38,741 bases of DNA, taken from assembly GCA_000151295.1 (NCBI GenBank), contig GG745336.1, positions 136,286 through 175,026 of the forward strand, given 5' to 3'. Each line of letters opens with the position of its first letter. The first letter of the stretch is position 1. This document shows positions 18,651-28,911 of the stretch, piece by piece. The notes under the pieces were generated by a model, which made no database searches, was not told where the DNA came from, and worked only from the letters and a program-made list of their open reading frames with translations. The translations under genes were made by a program, and so were the position numbers. The DNA is from Allomyces macrogynus ATCC 38327. Taxonomy: Eukaryota; Blastocladiomycota; Blastocladiomycetes; Blastocladiales; Blastocladiaceae.

Positions 18651-21600
18651 ATGGAGGACGACGAGCTTTGCTGCCCGCTCTGCTGCGAGGAGATTGCGCC
18701 CGTCGACAAGTACTTTTTCCCGTGTCCGTGCGGATACCAGGTGCGACTCGCTCTCTCACGACGCATCCTTGCGCACATATCGCCTCTCTTCGGCCTTTTG
18801 CCCCTGTAAATGATGCGCAAAGATGCTCTCCTTTGCCTCGGCCTGACTCTCCAATGTCTGCGCCAAAAAATAGATTTGTCGATTTTGCTGGAACCATATT
18901 CGCGAGGACCACAACCAGCTGTGCCCCGCGTGCCGCCGCCAGTTTGATGACGACGGCGTGCAGTTCCGTTCTGTCCCGCCCGACGAGCTCGCCAAACTGA
19001 ATGCCGACCGCAAGCGTCGGGCCAAGCGCACCAAAGGCGCATCATCTTCGCTGCTCGGGCTCGACGTCGACCGGTCGCACCTCAAGGACTCCAAGATCTA
19101 CCAGAGGTCGCTCGTCTACGTGACGGGGCTGCCACCAAAGTACGCCAACGAAGACGTACGTTTTGGCTCGGATCGGATTACGCGTCACAAGGCGTGCGTT
19201 TTGCTCACGCGCGCGTTCCGCACAACTAGCTGCTGCGGTCGGATGGGTACTTTGGTCAGTTTGGCCGCATTCTTAAGCTCTCGATCACGCGGCGCCCGCC
19301 GCAGACGATTGGCGGCAAGACGGGCGAGAACCAGATTGGTGTCCACGTCACGTTTGCGTCGCCCAGCGAGGCCGCGCGCGCGATCCAGTATGTCGAGGGC
19401 AGCGTGATTGAGAACCGCGTACTGCACGCCACGTTTGGGACCAACAAGTACTGCCCCGCGTGGCTCGTGGGCAGGCAGTGCGGGACCATCGGGTGCAGTT
19501 TCCTGCACGAGGTCACGGAGAGCGCGGATCCCGCGACGGTGCCGACGTACGCACTTGGAGTACTCGCGAGCGCATTAATGACTGTGAGACCGACTGTTGC
19601 GTTCGTTTTCGTTGCTAGGGCCAAGACGGGAACCGGCGGACCGCCGCGCTACTTTGGACCCCGTGGGCGAAAACCGGCTACGACTGCGGGAAGCGGACCC
19701 GGAGCGTCGACGGCGCCACCAGACGCTGTCGACGCGCAGCCGCCCGTGTCTGCGCCCGTCCATCGGCCGTCTCCGGCTCCGCCAGAACGGACGCGATCGC
19801 CAGCATCAAGCGGGGGCGCGGTACTACCACCGACCGTCAATTGGTGCGTTTTTGTTCTTGTAGTCGGCATTTTACTCGATCGGCCTGACTGACGATGGTT
19901 TCTTTTCGAACAGGGCGACAAGAAAGCCCGACGCGCCAAGGCCAATCACGCCGACCAACGGCATCTCACCGATCCTCTCGCACCGGCTCTTCCCTGACTT
20001 ATCGGCCGCGGCCGCCAAGCCGCCGGAACCGAAGCCTGTCTCTGCGAGGACCGTGCAGAGGAAGCCGTCGGTCCCCGCGCACTTGTCAGCTGACACCGCT
20101 GTCGCTCCCTCCTCTGCCGCGTCGACCCCACCCCCTGCACCGGCGACGCCGCCGCCACCGCGCATCAAGCCGCCGAAACCCGAAAAGCCGCCGGTCGTCG
20201 AGTACGAGGAGCCGCAGCCGGAGACGCGCAAGCAGCAACTCGCGCGCGTGCTCGCGCTTGAGCGGCAACGCGCACAGGAGGAGGAGCTGCTCGCCGACGA
20301 GGCCGAGGAATCGACGCCGCCGTCGTCGCACGCGACGCGCCCGCCGAGTCCGGACGTGCCGCTCCCACCGCTCGATCTCGGCGCGTACATTCTCGCCACG
20401 CCGCCGGACCGCGTGCCCGCCGTCGCGTTCGCTGGGGGTGCGGGGATGCCGGCGGCCGCGATCCAGCCGGCGGTTGCGACGCCGTGGATGCTCGCGTCAG
20501 CGCTCGTGTTGCTCAATGCGATGGCGCGGCCGACGGATCCGGACGTGTATGCGGGGCCGTTCCGCCCGCTGGATACGGGAGATTTGATGCACGATATCAT
20601 GGAGGACCGCACGGTGCTTGCCGCGCCGGGCGGGCGAAACGAGCGCGTGCCCAAGGTCGCGCTGCACCCAGCGGCCGTGCCTGTCGCGCCCGCAGCGGCG
20701 CCGACGTCGCGGCACGCGAGTCTCGTCGCGCTGTTGAATGGGCATGTGGGGCGAACGGGTGGGTTACATACGCCGTCTCCGCCCCCGCAACAGCAGCAGA
20801 TGCCCGCGATGGCCGACGTGTTCAAGCAGATGCTTATGCGCGGGCAGGCGCAGCAGCAGGGGCCGATGGCATCGCACATGCAGCAGCAGCAACAACAGCA
20901 AGCCATCCACCCGTCGCTGCATGCTGATTTGCTGATGCGATCGCGTTCGCCCGCGCCGAATCCGGCCGCGCCGCACGGCGGTGGTGGTACGTTTTCACGC
21001 TTTGCTCGATCGCGGCGTGTCGAGCCGAACGTGACCCGACGCCTTTTGCACGTCTAGTCGCCGGCCTCCCCTTCCACGACCCGGCCATCATGTCGGTGCG
21101 CATGGACTACCACCAGCCGCTCCCGCAACGGCCACCGACTTCCTCGGCCGCCACTGCGACACCGCGTGGCGCGACGCCAACGATGCTGCAGCGACTGCAC
21201 GAGTCGCTTGCGGGCAAAGCGCAGTCGGCGCGCATGACGCCGCCGCCGCCGTCGACGCCGCCCGTCGCGGGTCCGCCGCCCGGGTTTGGGCCCAAGCACC
21301 ACGGGGTCACGGCAAGTACCCGTCACCGTTCCTTTGATCCACTGCCACGGCGTGCCGCAGCTGACTTTGGTCGCGACCTAGGATCTTCTGCGCGGGACGG
21401 CGACGCCGCCGCCACCATCGGCCACGCACCTCCCGCAGCACCAGTTGCAGTACTTGCAGCAGCAACAACAGCAACAGCAACAGGCACTCAGAGCGCGGCT
21501 CGCGCTGGACCGCGCGCAATGAGCCGCGGCAGGTCGCCGTCGTCGCCGCACGCCACGAACCCGTTGTCGTCCCTTCCTCCACCACCGTCGCAACCACCAT

Positions 21601-22453
21601 GTGCGCCGGACGAGCCCCCCTCGTCACAACCGTCTGTTTCCCTCTCCCACGCCATCCCCAACCCATCCTCCTCATTCCCCGAACCACCGCCACCCCAACC
21701 GCGCACCGCAAATCCCGTCGCTGCTCCGCCCGGGTTTGCACTCCACCTCAACCGCTCGCCCTCCCCACTGTCTGCTGTGCCGTCGGGCGTCACCGAATCG
21801 CTCGACGACGTGCCGGCCTCAGCCGCGTCGTCACCGTCCCTTGCCGCGACATCGGCACCCGCCGACCCTGACCGATCGCTGCCGACGACGACGCCAGTAC
21901 CCCTGCGACGCCGCCAACCAGCACGACGCCGACCGCGGCCGCAACCTCGTCCGCTGCGCGGCGGAAGAAGAAGCGGAGAAAGGCCGCCGCCGCCGCTGCT
22001 GCTGCTGCCGCCGCCGCTGCGTCCTCCTCGTCCACGGTGGACGTGCCCGGCGCGTCGGTCACATTCACCGCCGACCTCGACTCGCCTGACTGGACCGGGA
22101 TCGTGCGCGCCTTGTCGGGCCTGCTGGGGGACTCGGGCGCGATCTCGTCGTCGTCGCGCACGCTCACGTCGTTGATCCCGCTGCTCTCGGGCGCCGACGA
22201 TGAAGTGTTGTCCGACCTCCAGGCTCAGTTGCGCCGCGACACGCAAAAGCTGACGGCGGCGTTGCGCGAGGCCGGGAACGGGTTGATGGCGGCGCTGGCC
22301 GGACCGAGTGGGAGCGGGGAGAAGCCCGTGATGAGCGCAGCGGACTTGGCGGCGCTCGAGGCGCAGGTGGATGCGGCAAAACGCGAGACGGCGATGTGGG
22401 AGCAGGAGCTGCGCAGGGTCATGACGCGGAACCGGCAGGCCGGGTTGATGTGA
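18651..22453 (+). CDS. NOT4: CCR4-NOT complex E3 ubiquitin ligase NOT4 (CNOT4-like); 3' splicing unresolved
   Basis: NOT4 is the RING ubiquitin ligase of the CCR4-NOT mRNA deadenylation complex, acting in translational quality control. Exons seen: 18651-18740, 18874-19155, 19230-19546, 19619-19843, 19914-20986, 21058 to about 21311-21315, then a poorly resolved end. The C4C4 RING is CPLCCEEI...FFPCPCGYQ plus ICRFCWNHI...LCPACRRQF, split by intron 1. It is followed by a KRTKG-type linker, the RRM beginning SLVYVTGLPPKYANED, and a CCCH finger KYCPAWLVGRQCGTIGCSFL. The rest is Pro/Ser/Ala/Gln-rich with PPPGFGPKHH. After 21382 the most codon-biased frame is Gln-rich and meets TGA at 21520-21522; coding character then moves to another frame (AAPPGFALHLNRSPSPL, about 21720-21870) and finally to a third (about 21900-22453: KKKRRK, poly-Ala, SLIPLLSGADDEVL, ALEAQVDAAKRE). 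Either introns with unusual sites or indels join these. The gene may instead end at 21522. Confidence 0.87.
20886..20903 (+). repeat. CAG/CAA poly-glutamine tract in NOT4
   Basis: Glutamine codons in a row near 20880-20901, within a Gln/Met-rich stretch of exon 5. A second, longer CAG/CAA run lies at 21453-21483 where the reading frame becomes ambiguous. Such tracts slip easily. Confidence 0.6.
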
Positions 22454-22922
22454 TCGTGTGCGTCGCAGGTGGACGGCCGTCGGTCGCGCGTCGTTTGCAT
22501 TTTCGTTTGGTGCTTGGTTGGTTCTTGATTTGGGCGTGGCGATTCCCCTCCTCTTCTTTCTTGTTGGTGGCGTGCGCGTCGCTTGTGGTGCGCCGAGCGG
22601 CTTTTTCATTCAGTCCCCCCCCCCCCCCCCCCCCCCTCAACGGCTTTCTTCTTCTCCACCGGCTGGCTTGGTTGGTTTGTGCTGCGGGGTGGTTCACCAA
22701 AAATTTCCATTCGTCGCTGTGCAGATCTGTCGTCGTCTTGATGCATCGTGAAGTGAGACCGTGTCGTGTGAGTCGACGGCCCACATGCCTCGATGTGTCG
22801 AACTGAGACCTTTCATCTCATCACCTCTCCCATCCCTGCGCTCCTCCCCAACCGACCGACCAACTCTCTCGCATCGACTCCACGCTATCCGCCATTGACG
22901 GCACGCCGTACCTGCCACCACC
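22454..22922. other. Intergenic, NOT4 3' flank
   Basis: Includes the NOT4 3' untranslated region and a 22-nt poly-C tract. No gene recognised. Confidence 0.4.
22615..22636. repeat. Poly-C tract, 22 nt
   Basis: Twenty-two consecutive C residues 160 bp after the NOT4 stop. Length is probably unreliable in the assembly. A matching G-rich tract lies at 25122-25145. Confidence 0.9.
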
Positions 22923-23486
22923 ATGCTCGGCGCGCACGCTCATTCGCCCGCCGCGGCCGCGATCGCGCTGCACGCGCGTCTCGACCATCTGCCCAGTGAT
23001 CCTGCACGATATCGCGCAATGGCTCCATCGCCCCGAGCGGCACGGCGACACGCTGCTGTATCTCGCGCTCGCCGCTCCTGCGCTCTACGCACCATGCCTG
23101 CACACCCCGATCCAGTCGTGCATGTTGTTCCAGTCCAGACGGCTGCGTTTCACCAGGCACGACGCAGTCCAGTGCGACGTGCAGGTTGGCGCGTTTGGCA
23201 CGGTCCAGGGCCGCCACGAGGGAAGCGGTACTTTGTCTTACTACTGCGCAACCGCAACTGTGCGCTGTTACCAATCATGCACATCGTGGCGTTGGGCAAG
23301 GTCACAGGCATGTTGCGCCACTGGTCGCTGTTACGCGTGCCGCTCAAGCAGATTCAGTGTTCCTCAATCGAGATACAGAACAGGGAGTACACGATCCCAC
23401 TGCAGTGCCAGCGGATGAAGCTCATGGGCTGCAGTTTCCCATGGTCGGCCATCATGTTCCCTCTGTCCCTTGTTGAGGGAACTTGA
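22923..23486 (+). pseudogene. Broken F-box/LRR family member, truncated
   Basis: From the ATG: an Ala-rich start leading to ARLDHLPS, a two-base loss near 23001 into ILHDIAQWLHRPERHG and LLYLALAAPALYAPCL, then a frame change near 23210 into KRYFVLLLRNRNCALLP (family block) and HWSLLRVPLKQIQCSSIEI, ending in TGA after FPLSLVEGT. The head is closest to the short gene at 25735 (LDQLPSVILECLTQWIDR), the block to the intact gene at 27021. The LRR half is absent; a transposon remnant begins immediately afterwards, which may have removed it. Confidence 0.72.
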
Positions 23487-23507
23487 GGACGTACCATTGA
23501 TGACCAC

Positions 23508-25085
23508 TCAGGCGGCAATGTAGTGTGTGTTTGGTGCGCTCACGTTGACGGTTCTGTGCAAGTTCCAGCTTGGCAGCAAGTTTGATGGCACCAATGATGA
23601 GATGAGGGGTACCTGCGCGTTTGGCTGCACTGTGACATTGCTGTTCCTGCTCTTGCTGGTGATGATCACAAATCCACAGGCAGGCCATGCACAAGCAAAA
23701 TGGAGCACATGCCCTTCTGCACCCTGTCAGCCTGTTGGAGCGACTGCACATGCTTGACCCCATCACTGTTGCACCGTGTGGTCATGCACATCTTGGGCAC
23801 AGACACCACCATCATTGACATTGAGCAACTGCGCAACAAGGGCGTCAGGCGCAAAGACAGTGTGCGACGTGGCATTGTCAAAGATCCAGATGGCCACAAC
23901 CTCATGGCCATCAATGGCCTCTTGTGGAATCTGTTTGGCCAAGTAGGTGATCTTGTTCTTCTAGATGGCATGCACTGCCTTGTTGCACGCGTCCATGTCG
24001 CGCATACCAATAAATATCACTTCTATGTAGTTGCACATGGTAACAATGCGACCAACATTGAGCGGATCAAAATTTTGGCCATGGAGCCGTGGGATTGTGG
24101 TCACCAGGTTGACATGAAGCTTCAGCAGGTCTGGATCATCAATCCCAAAGAGTGGCGCGGTCTTGCGCATCGTGGGGTGCTGGTCTTTTGGAATAATGCG
24201 CAGCTGGTTTCCAGGAAGCGTGCCAAACTCCAACGCCATGAGCAGCGGCTCCAAATCAATGTCACAATCGTTGACGCTCTACTTAAAATCACTGCCATGT
24301 TCACAAGCATCTTGTCAGCTGGGACCATCCCTGACCTGTCCTCCAAATTTCATGTCTCAGTCCCACAGTCCATGACCATAATAACGTCGATAAATTTGGT
24401 CTCCCCGACCTTCCTCACAACGTCGACTGGCCGTGGAATGGAGGTGAATTGATTTCCTGATCCCTTGTGCTGTGCAATGGCACAATGGGCACACCCAGTT
24501 TTTTGGGCCATTGTGATCACTGTTGGAAAGGCTACACTGCCTTGTGTGTCAAAACTTGGCCAAAACGAGCTTCTAGAAAAGACTGGGAGAGATTGCGGCA
24601 GGTTGGGGTGTGTTTTTAGAGCGTTGTTGGGTGATTGCGAGTGATCATGGTTGTTCAGACAGTGGTGCTGCTGTCACTTGCACCATTGAGATCAAGGCCG
24701 ACCGACCACTCACTCCAAATCTATCAAGACCTTCAAATCACCTCTGATTCAGACCAAAAAAACGTGCAATCGATTCGTATTGAGGGCGCGCATCGACCGT
24801 GCTCCCACGTTTGCGATAGTAGTCCAGGACACTCTGGCCACAACATGGCCGCCGCCATTTCTTGGCCCCAAGTGGGCTAGGAATCTGGGGATTTTTTCCT
24901 GGAAGTAGCGCGCAATGACTATTATATATTGCGGGCAGTAAAAATATCAGCAGTGGAGTGAGTGAGGAGTGGTGTATATAAAACCAATCCAGAAGGTTCA
25001 TTGTGGCCTGCACCATAGTATTGTACTGGTACGCCAGGTTCGCGCTTGGAGACGTGGAGCCTTGAATGGTTGCTCGCTGCCACAC
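23508..25085 (-). mobile_element. Decayed DNA transposon with DDE transposase remnant
   Basis: Read leftwards. 25085-24738 holds a helix-turn-helix-like segment (VLDYYRKRGSTVDARPQYES, then IARFFGLNQR) of the kind that begins many transposases. 24254-23961 is an open stretch without clear identity. From about 23960, VVAIWIFDNATSHTVFAPDA and LVAQLLNVNDGG resemble the catalytic block of DDE transposase-like proteins common in mushroom-forming fungi (FDNSxxHxxxAPDAL...MNLxxGG); another frame continues with ADRVQKGMCSILLVHGLPVD, matching their next block (VQKGMRxILEERG). At least two frameshifts and two stops interrupt it. Terminal inverted repeats were not found, so the limits are approximate. 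Confidence 0.5.
24975..24982 (+). promoter_or_regulatory. TATATAAA with adjacent CCAAT
   Basis: TATATAAA followed within a few bases by ACCAATCC, inside the amino-terminal part of the transposon remnant but on the other strand. The next rightward gene starts at 25735, too far for a simple core promoter, so no function is assigned. Confidence 0.2.
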
Positions 25086-25734
25086 CGCTCACGGGGTTAC
25101 GCCGGCGCTTTGGCCATCAGAGGGGGGGCGGGGGGGGGGGGGGGGACGCTTCTTGTTCCGTCCTCGTCTATTACAGGTAAGTGGTGGGATGGATATATGT
25201 TTGTTCCAGGTTCAGAGTACAAATTGTCCGATAGATATCTGGCCTATATTTTTCGTGTTGCGACTGATTGAGACTGACTCATCCATGCCATGCTTTGTGT
25301 TGAACTATTTAGTCAAACGTTGCGAGAAACAATCTCACTTGCACTTTCCCGCGAGCGCTTGCTTTCGTTGCGGATATTGTCACCTTCAAGGGTCGAGCGC
25401 GTTTCTTGAAGCCTGTTGTTCCGGTATCCCATGTCTGACCGGACTCTGTCGCGATGGATGATTCTCTCCATGGTCACCGTTGAAACAAACGAACTGAAAT
25501 CCATAATTTGAAGCCGTACTTGTTTCATTTCATCTCTGCACTATCACCAAGTCGGTTGCAGTCCACCAAACAGGAGCAATGCCGGAGTCTGCACGGCCCA
25601 AACATGCTTTGTGATTGCAGCGAGCGACCGACTCGACATAACAATACCAGCGCTCCCATGCCGTCGACACGGTCGTCGACCCGAGAAACGCATGCGAAAA
25701 TAACAACCAGCATTGACCTGAACGTGCTGCAAAC
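25086..25734. other. Intergenic with G-rich tract
   Basis: No gene recognised. It contains the G tract at 25122-25145 and leads into the short F-box/LRR gene at 25735. Confidence 0.35.
25122..25145. repeat. Poly-G tract (G7-C-G16)
   Basis: Seven G, one C, sixteen G. It lies just beyond the transposase remnant, in inverted relation to the poly-C tract at 22615-22636 on the other side of that remnant and its neighbour pseudogene. Length may be unreliable. Confidence 0.9.
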
Positions 25735-26181
25735 ATGATGAACGTACCCGAGCATCCTGCCGACGCGGTCTCGCTGCGTTTACGACTTGATCAGCTGCCG
25801 AGCGTGATCCTCGAGTGTCTGACCCAGTGGATCGACCGCTTCGGCCTGCATGGCGACTTCCGCACACTCAAGGTGCGCCTTCCCCCGCATCTGCTCTCTC
25901 TGCGTCTGATCGAGAGCGAACTCACGGACGCTGACTTCGCCGAGTGCTCGCCCTTTCCCGAATCACTGCAGTCGTTGGACTTGCGCCAAAACGCTTCATT
26001 TGATTGGGTGTTCCACGTCCTTCCTGCGCTGTTGCGGTCCCTCGATATGACTTTGCCCCCGCTGACCAGTGTTGTCGAGGCTCTGCTCGCCTGCGGCACT
26101 CGAACAAACGCAAATTTCTGCACGAGAACGCTTGAACGCGACCTGGAGCAACACCACCCCGCCAAGGTCGACACGAAGTGA
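25735..26181 (+). CDS. Short F-box-like/LRR protein, internal-deletion derivative (148 aa)
   Basis: An intact ORF from the tandem ATG at 25735/25738. The head LRLDQLPSVILECLTQWIDR is followed after FGLHGD directly by LRR-type sequence (LKVRLPPHLLSLRLIESELT, then PFPESLQSLDLRQNASFDWV and LPALLRSLDMTLPPL). Intact family members have about 350 residues in between, including LALAAPxFYAPCL and the W-x-LVLP block. The junction keeps the frame. The last 40 residues (Thr/Glu-rich) match nothing else here, suggesting the frame runs into non-homologous DNA. It could be a small functional protein or a truncated relic. Confidence 0.5.
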   Translation: MMNVPEHPADAVSLRLRLDQLPSVILECLTQWIDRFGLHGDFRTLKVRLPPHLLSLRLIESELTDADFAECSPFPESLQSLDLRQNASFDWVFHVLPALLRSLDMTLPPLTSVVEALLACGTRTNANFCTRTLERDLEQHHPAKVDTK

Positions 26182-27020
26182 TTTGTGGCCGCTCGTGCTG
26201 CTGCTGGAGCAGCGGAGCGGGGAAGACCGCGCGCCGCTGCCGCATCGTTTGTCTTGGTCCCGCTTGTTCGTTCTGGGAGAAAATACACAGTTCACACGCG
26301 GCGTCGCAGTTGATCAAGTTCTCAACGTTGGGTGCAGTGATCTTCCATCGGTTGAGATCGTTGGTGACTTGCCTCAATCAGGTCCGTCCGACCAGCTTGA
26401 GAGAATCAGAACGTCAAATGTCACGGGAAAGTATCAGTTTTCATGACACCCATCATTCGGCATGCAGTCGCCTCTTCATCCTCACAGACTTGGCGCGGGT
26501 GTTCCTCGCTTGCCACCTGTCTTGCCTTCTGGCTTGGCAAAATCAAGCTGAACACAGGCGAGATGAGGCGAGATGCTTGATGGCCCAAGCCTATCTTGAA
26601 TTTTCAAAGTGTCAGATGAGCCGTGGAAGCCAGCACTTGGCCCATAAAACGCTTCATTTGCATCCATTCATGGCGACGATCTTCGCCAGCCCTTCCTTCC
26701 AGAATGGGAGTCACTATTCGCATCACACATTCAATTAAAAGCCCATTGTTGCTCACCGCTGAATCATGGCCACTCTGACCCTCCTTGAACGTCGTTTTCA
26801 TGTTCCCGCTCAAATCCATGGACGAATGACCGACGTCGCCGAGGACAGGATTGGGCCCCTGCCTTCGAACTGCTGGTCAGATCCGACTTGTTGAGGCTCG
26901 GATAGATATGACAGGCCATCCACGCGGTGGAGAGAGGAAAGTACGTTGCACGTCGTTGATGGCAATCGACGCGACGACACGCCAACGACAATCAAGTTGA
27001 CAAACACCAAACACCCGCAA
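26182..27020. other. Intergenic between two F-box/LRR genes
   Basis: No supported gene. Short frames on both strands show no domain. The last part should hold the promoter of the intact gene at 27021. Confidence 0.4.
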
Positions 27021-28667
27021 ATGACGTTCGACGACCTCCCGCTTCATGCCCTCGAGCGTATTGCAGAGCTGGTCCGCGGTAGTGGCGCGTTTCCCGAAGA
27101 CCAGCTACCTCTGTTCGAGCTTGCCTTGGCCGCACCTGTGTTTTACGCGCCATGCCTCCACCTTGCCATCCGCCGAGCCAAACTTCACATCCCGTACTCT
27201 CTGGAGAAAGAGGCGGCCCCAGACCATGTCCAAGCTAATGAACGGATTGTTGGGGTGCTGCTCAGCAACGCAGATGGCACATGGTCGTTGGTTCTGCCGT
27301 ACCGCACTAAGAACCGCAAACTCTTGTCATCCAACGGCAATGATGGTCCTGCGTCGCGAACCTGGTCACGATTGCACGTGCCGTTGCACCAGCTCCACTC
27401 TTTTGAGATTCGGCGCAACAATGCCGGCAATGTCCCACCACGCTGCAAGTCATTGCTGGTTGCCAACTGCCAAGTGCCCTGGAAATCGCTCGTGTTCCCG
27501 GATTCGCTCGCCAAGCTGGAGTTCAGGCTGGTCCAGTCGATTGCTCGGCCAGGCATGCTCGCGCAGTTTACCAAACGGTTGCAAGGGTCTCAGTTGCGCG
27601 AGCTTATCATGCTCCAGTCGATGCTCATGGACGCGGGCGATACGATTGCCAGCATTGTTGTGCACTTGCCGCCGACGATTGCCAAGCTCGATTTGTCGCC
27701 CGCCTTTGGCAAGATTCTGCCGGCACTCTCCAAGACGATCCCACGACTCCCGCTTCTCGCGTCGCTCGCCATCACGTCCGATCTCGCGAATGGTGTTGCT
27801 CTGTGTGCCGTCTTCAATGCACTTCCACGTGCCGCGCGACACTTAAACCTGTATCTGGAAGTCTTGGCAAGCAACCGCTCGTTTGTGCAGCACTGGGATG
27901 CGCTCAAGGCCAGTTTACCGCCAACGGTCCACACTTTTTCACTCGTCCTCTCACTCACGGACCTTGACCGTGATGACGAAACCGATCAAATCGAAGGACC
28001 TCTCGCGCAAGTGTTCCCGGGTTTGCTGACCAGTCTCCCAGTTGCGACCGGCTCTCTCCACATCCAATTGCCCACGTTTGGTTTCGACGGCATGTGTGAC
28101 CGCCTTCCGCTAGCGCCAACCCTGCGGTCGCTCACGCTCGTGTGGGGCAGGCACAACTGGTCCTGGTTGACCGTGGCCGAACTTACTGCTCGGCTCCCAC
28201 TGTCGCTCACGCGTCTTGCGCTCGTCAATTGGCCATTGAGCGCCGAAGTCGCGAGCGTGATCTGGCCGCCGCATCTCATTGACTTGAGCCTGCTGCGGTG
28301 CGACTTATCGACCAGCGACATGGACGCGTTGGCCGGCCGGTGGCCTGAGCATCTTCGGCGGCTTGATTTGGAGGGAAACCGTCTCCGGGCCGGAATCCAG
28401 GGATTGCCAGCGGGGCTGCACGAACTTGATCTGAACTGGAACCGCGATCTTGGTGGGGAAGATGTCGCGTGGATTGCTGCGCTACCCCCGTCCTTGCGCG
28501 TGCTGAACTTGGCCAACACCCGAGTTGATGGCGCCACGGCCGAGGCGATTATGGCGCGCCCAGTGCCTCGCCGACTTCCAAGGCTCAAGGTCACCATGGG
28601 CCGGTGGAGTGTGCCCCGGGACGTCCTGGAGGCGTTACAACAAAAGGTGGATCTTGTGACCGTTTGA
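27021..28667 (+). CDS. F-box-like / leucine-rich repeat protein (intact, 548 aa)
   Basis: Likely an SCF-type substrate receptor by architecture only. The ATG at 27021 opens the F-box-like helix MTFDDLPLHALERIAELV; the frame is open further upstream but without ATG. Parts in order: the head with LFELALAAPVFYAPCLHLAI (to about residue 55); the family block TWSLVLPYRTKNRKLL and SRTWSRLHVPLHQLHSFEI (about 85-135); then LRRs of irregular length, for example LPPTIAKLDLSPAFGKILP, LPLSLTRLALVNWPLSAEV, WPEHLRRLDLEGNRL, LPAGLHELDLNWNRDLGG and LPPSLRVLNLANTRVDG. The repeats share an LPPxLxxLxLxxxxL pattern. It is the best-preserved member and the reference for interpreting the broken copies. No introns. 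Confidence 0.82.
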   Translation: MTFDDLPLHALERIAELVRGSGAFPEDQLPLFELALAAPVFYAPCLHLAIRRAKLHIPYSLEKEAAPDHVQANERIVGVLLSNADGTWSLVLPYRTKNRKLLSSNGNDGPASRTWSRLHVPLHQLHSFEIRRNNAGNVPPRCKSLLVANCQVPWKSLVFPDSLAKLEFRLVQSIARPGMLAQFTKRLQGSQLRELIMLQSMLMDAGDTIASIVVHLPPTIAKLDLSPAFGKILPALSKTIPRLPLLASLAITSDLANGVALCAVFNALPRAARHLNLYLEVLASNRSFVQHWDALKASLPPTVHTFSLVLSLTDLDRDDETDQIEGPLAQVFPGLLTSLPVATGSLHIQLPTFGFDGMCDRLPLAPTLRSLTLVWGRHNWSWLTVAELTARLPLSLTRLALVNWPLSAEVASVIWPPHLIDLSLLRCDLSTSDMDALAGRWPEHLRRLDLEGNRLRAGIQGLPAGLHELDLNWNRDLGGEDVAWIAALPPSLRVLNLANTRVDGATAEAIMARPVPRRLPRLKVTMGRWSVPRDVLEALQQKVDLVTV

Positions 28668-28911
28668 TGGGAAGGGCTAGACGAGATCGGCCATAGTTTT
28701 TTTCTCGCCATTGTTTGTATTGTCTTGCCATGAAACAGAAGCAACACTGATTTCTTCTTCTTCTCAACAGCCATTTACGAAGTGATTCTGTCGGGAAGAT
28801 TCGTCGACAACGGATTCGTTGAGAAAAACGATGCGATGAATGAAAGAGTTTTGGGTGCTGGTGGATTCAGTGCCCAATATGGTTCTTCATGACAGCTTCA
28901 ATCGGTACACT

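Noticed and set aside
19872..20906. A 344-codon open frame on the minus strand
   Set aside because: Cys/Ser/Gly low-complexity antisense of NOT4 exon 5, which has the right splice phases and coding bias on the plus strand.
21488..22609. A 373-codon open frame on the minus strand
   Set aside because: Low-complexity antisense of the NOT4 3' region; the plus strand has better codon bias in the final part (22040-22453).
23700..24452. A 250-codon open frame on the plus strand
   Set aside because: It has no recognisable domain and lies opposite the transposase-like reading, whose motifs are specific; I treat it as the reverse-strand shadow.
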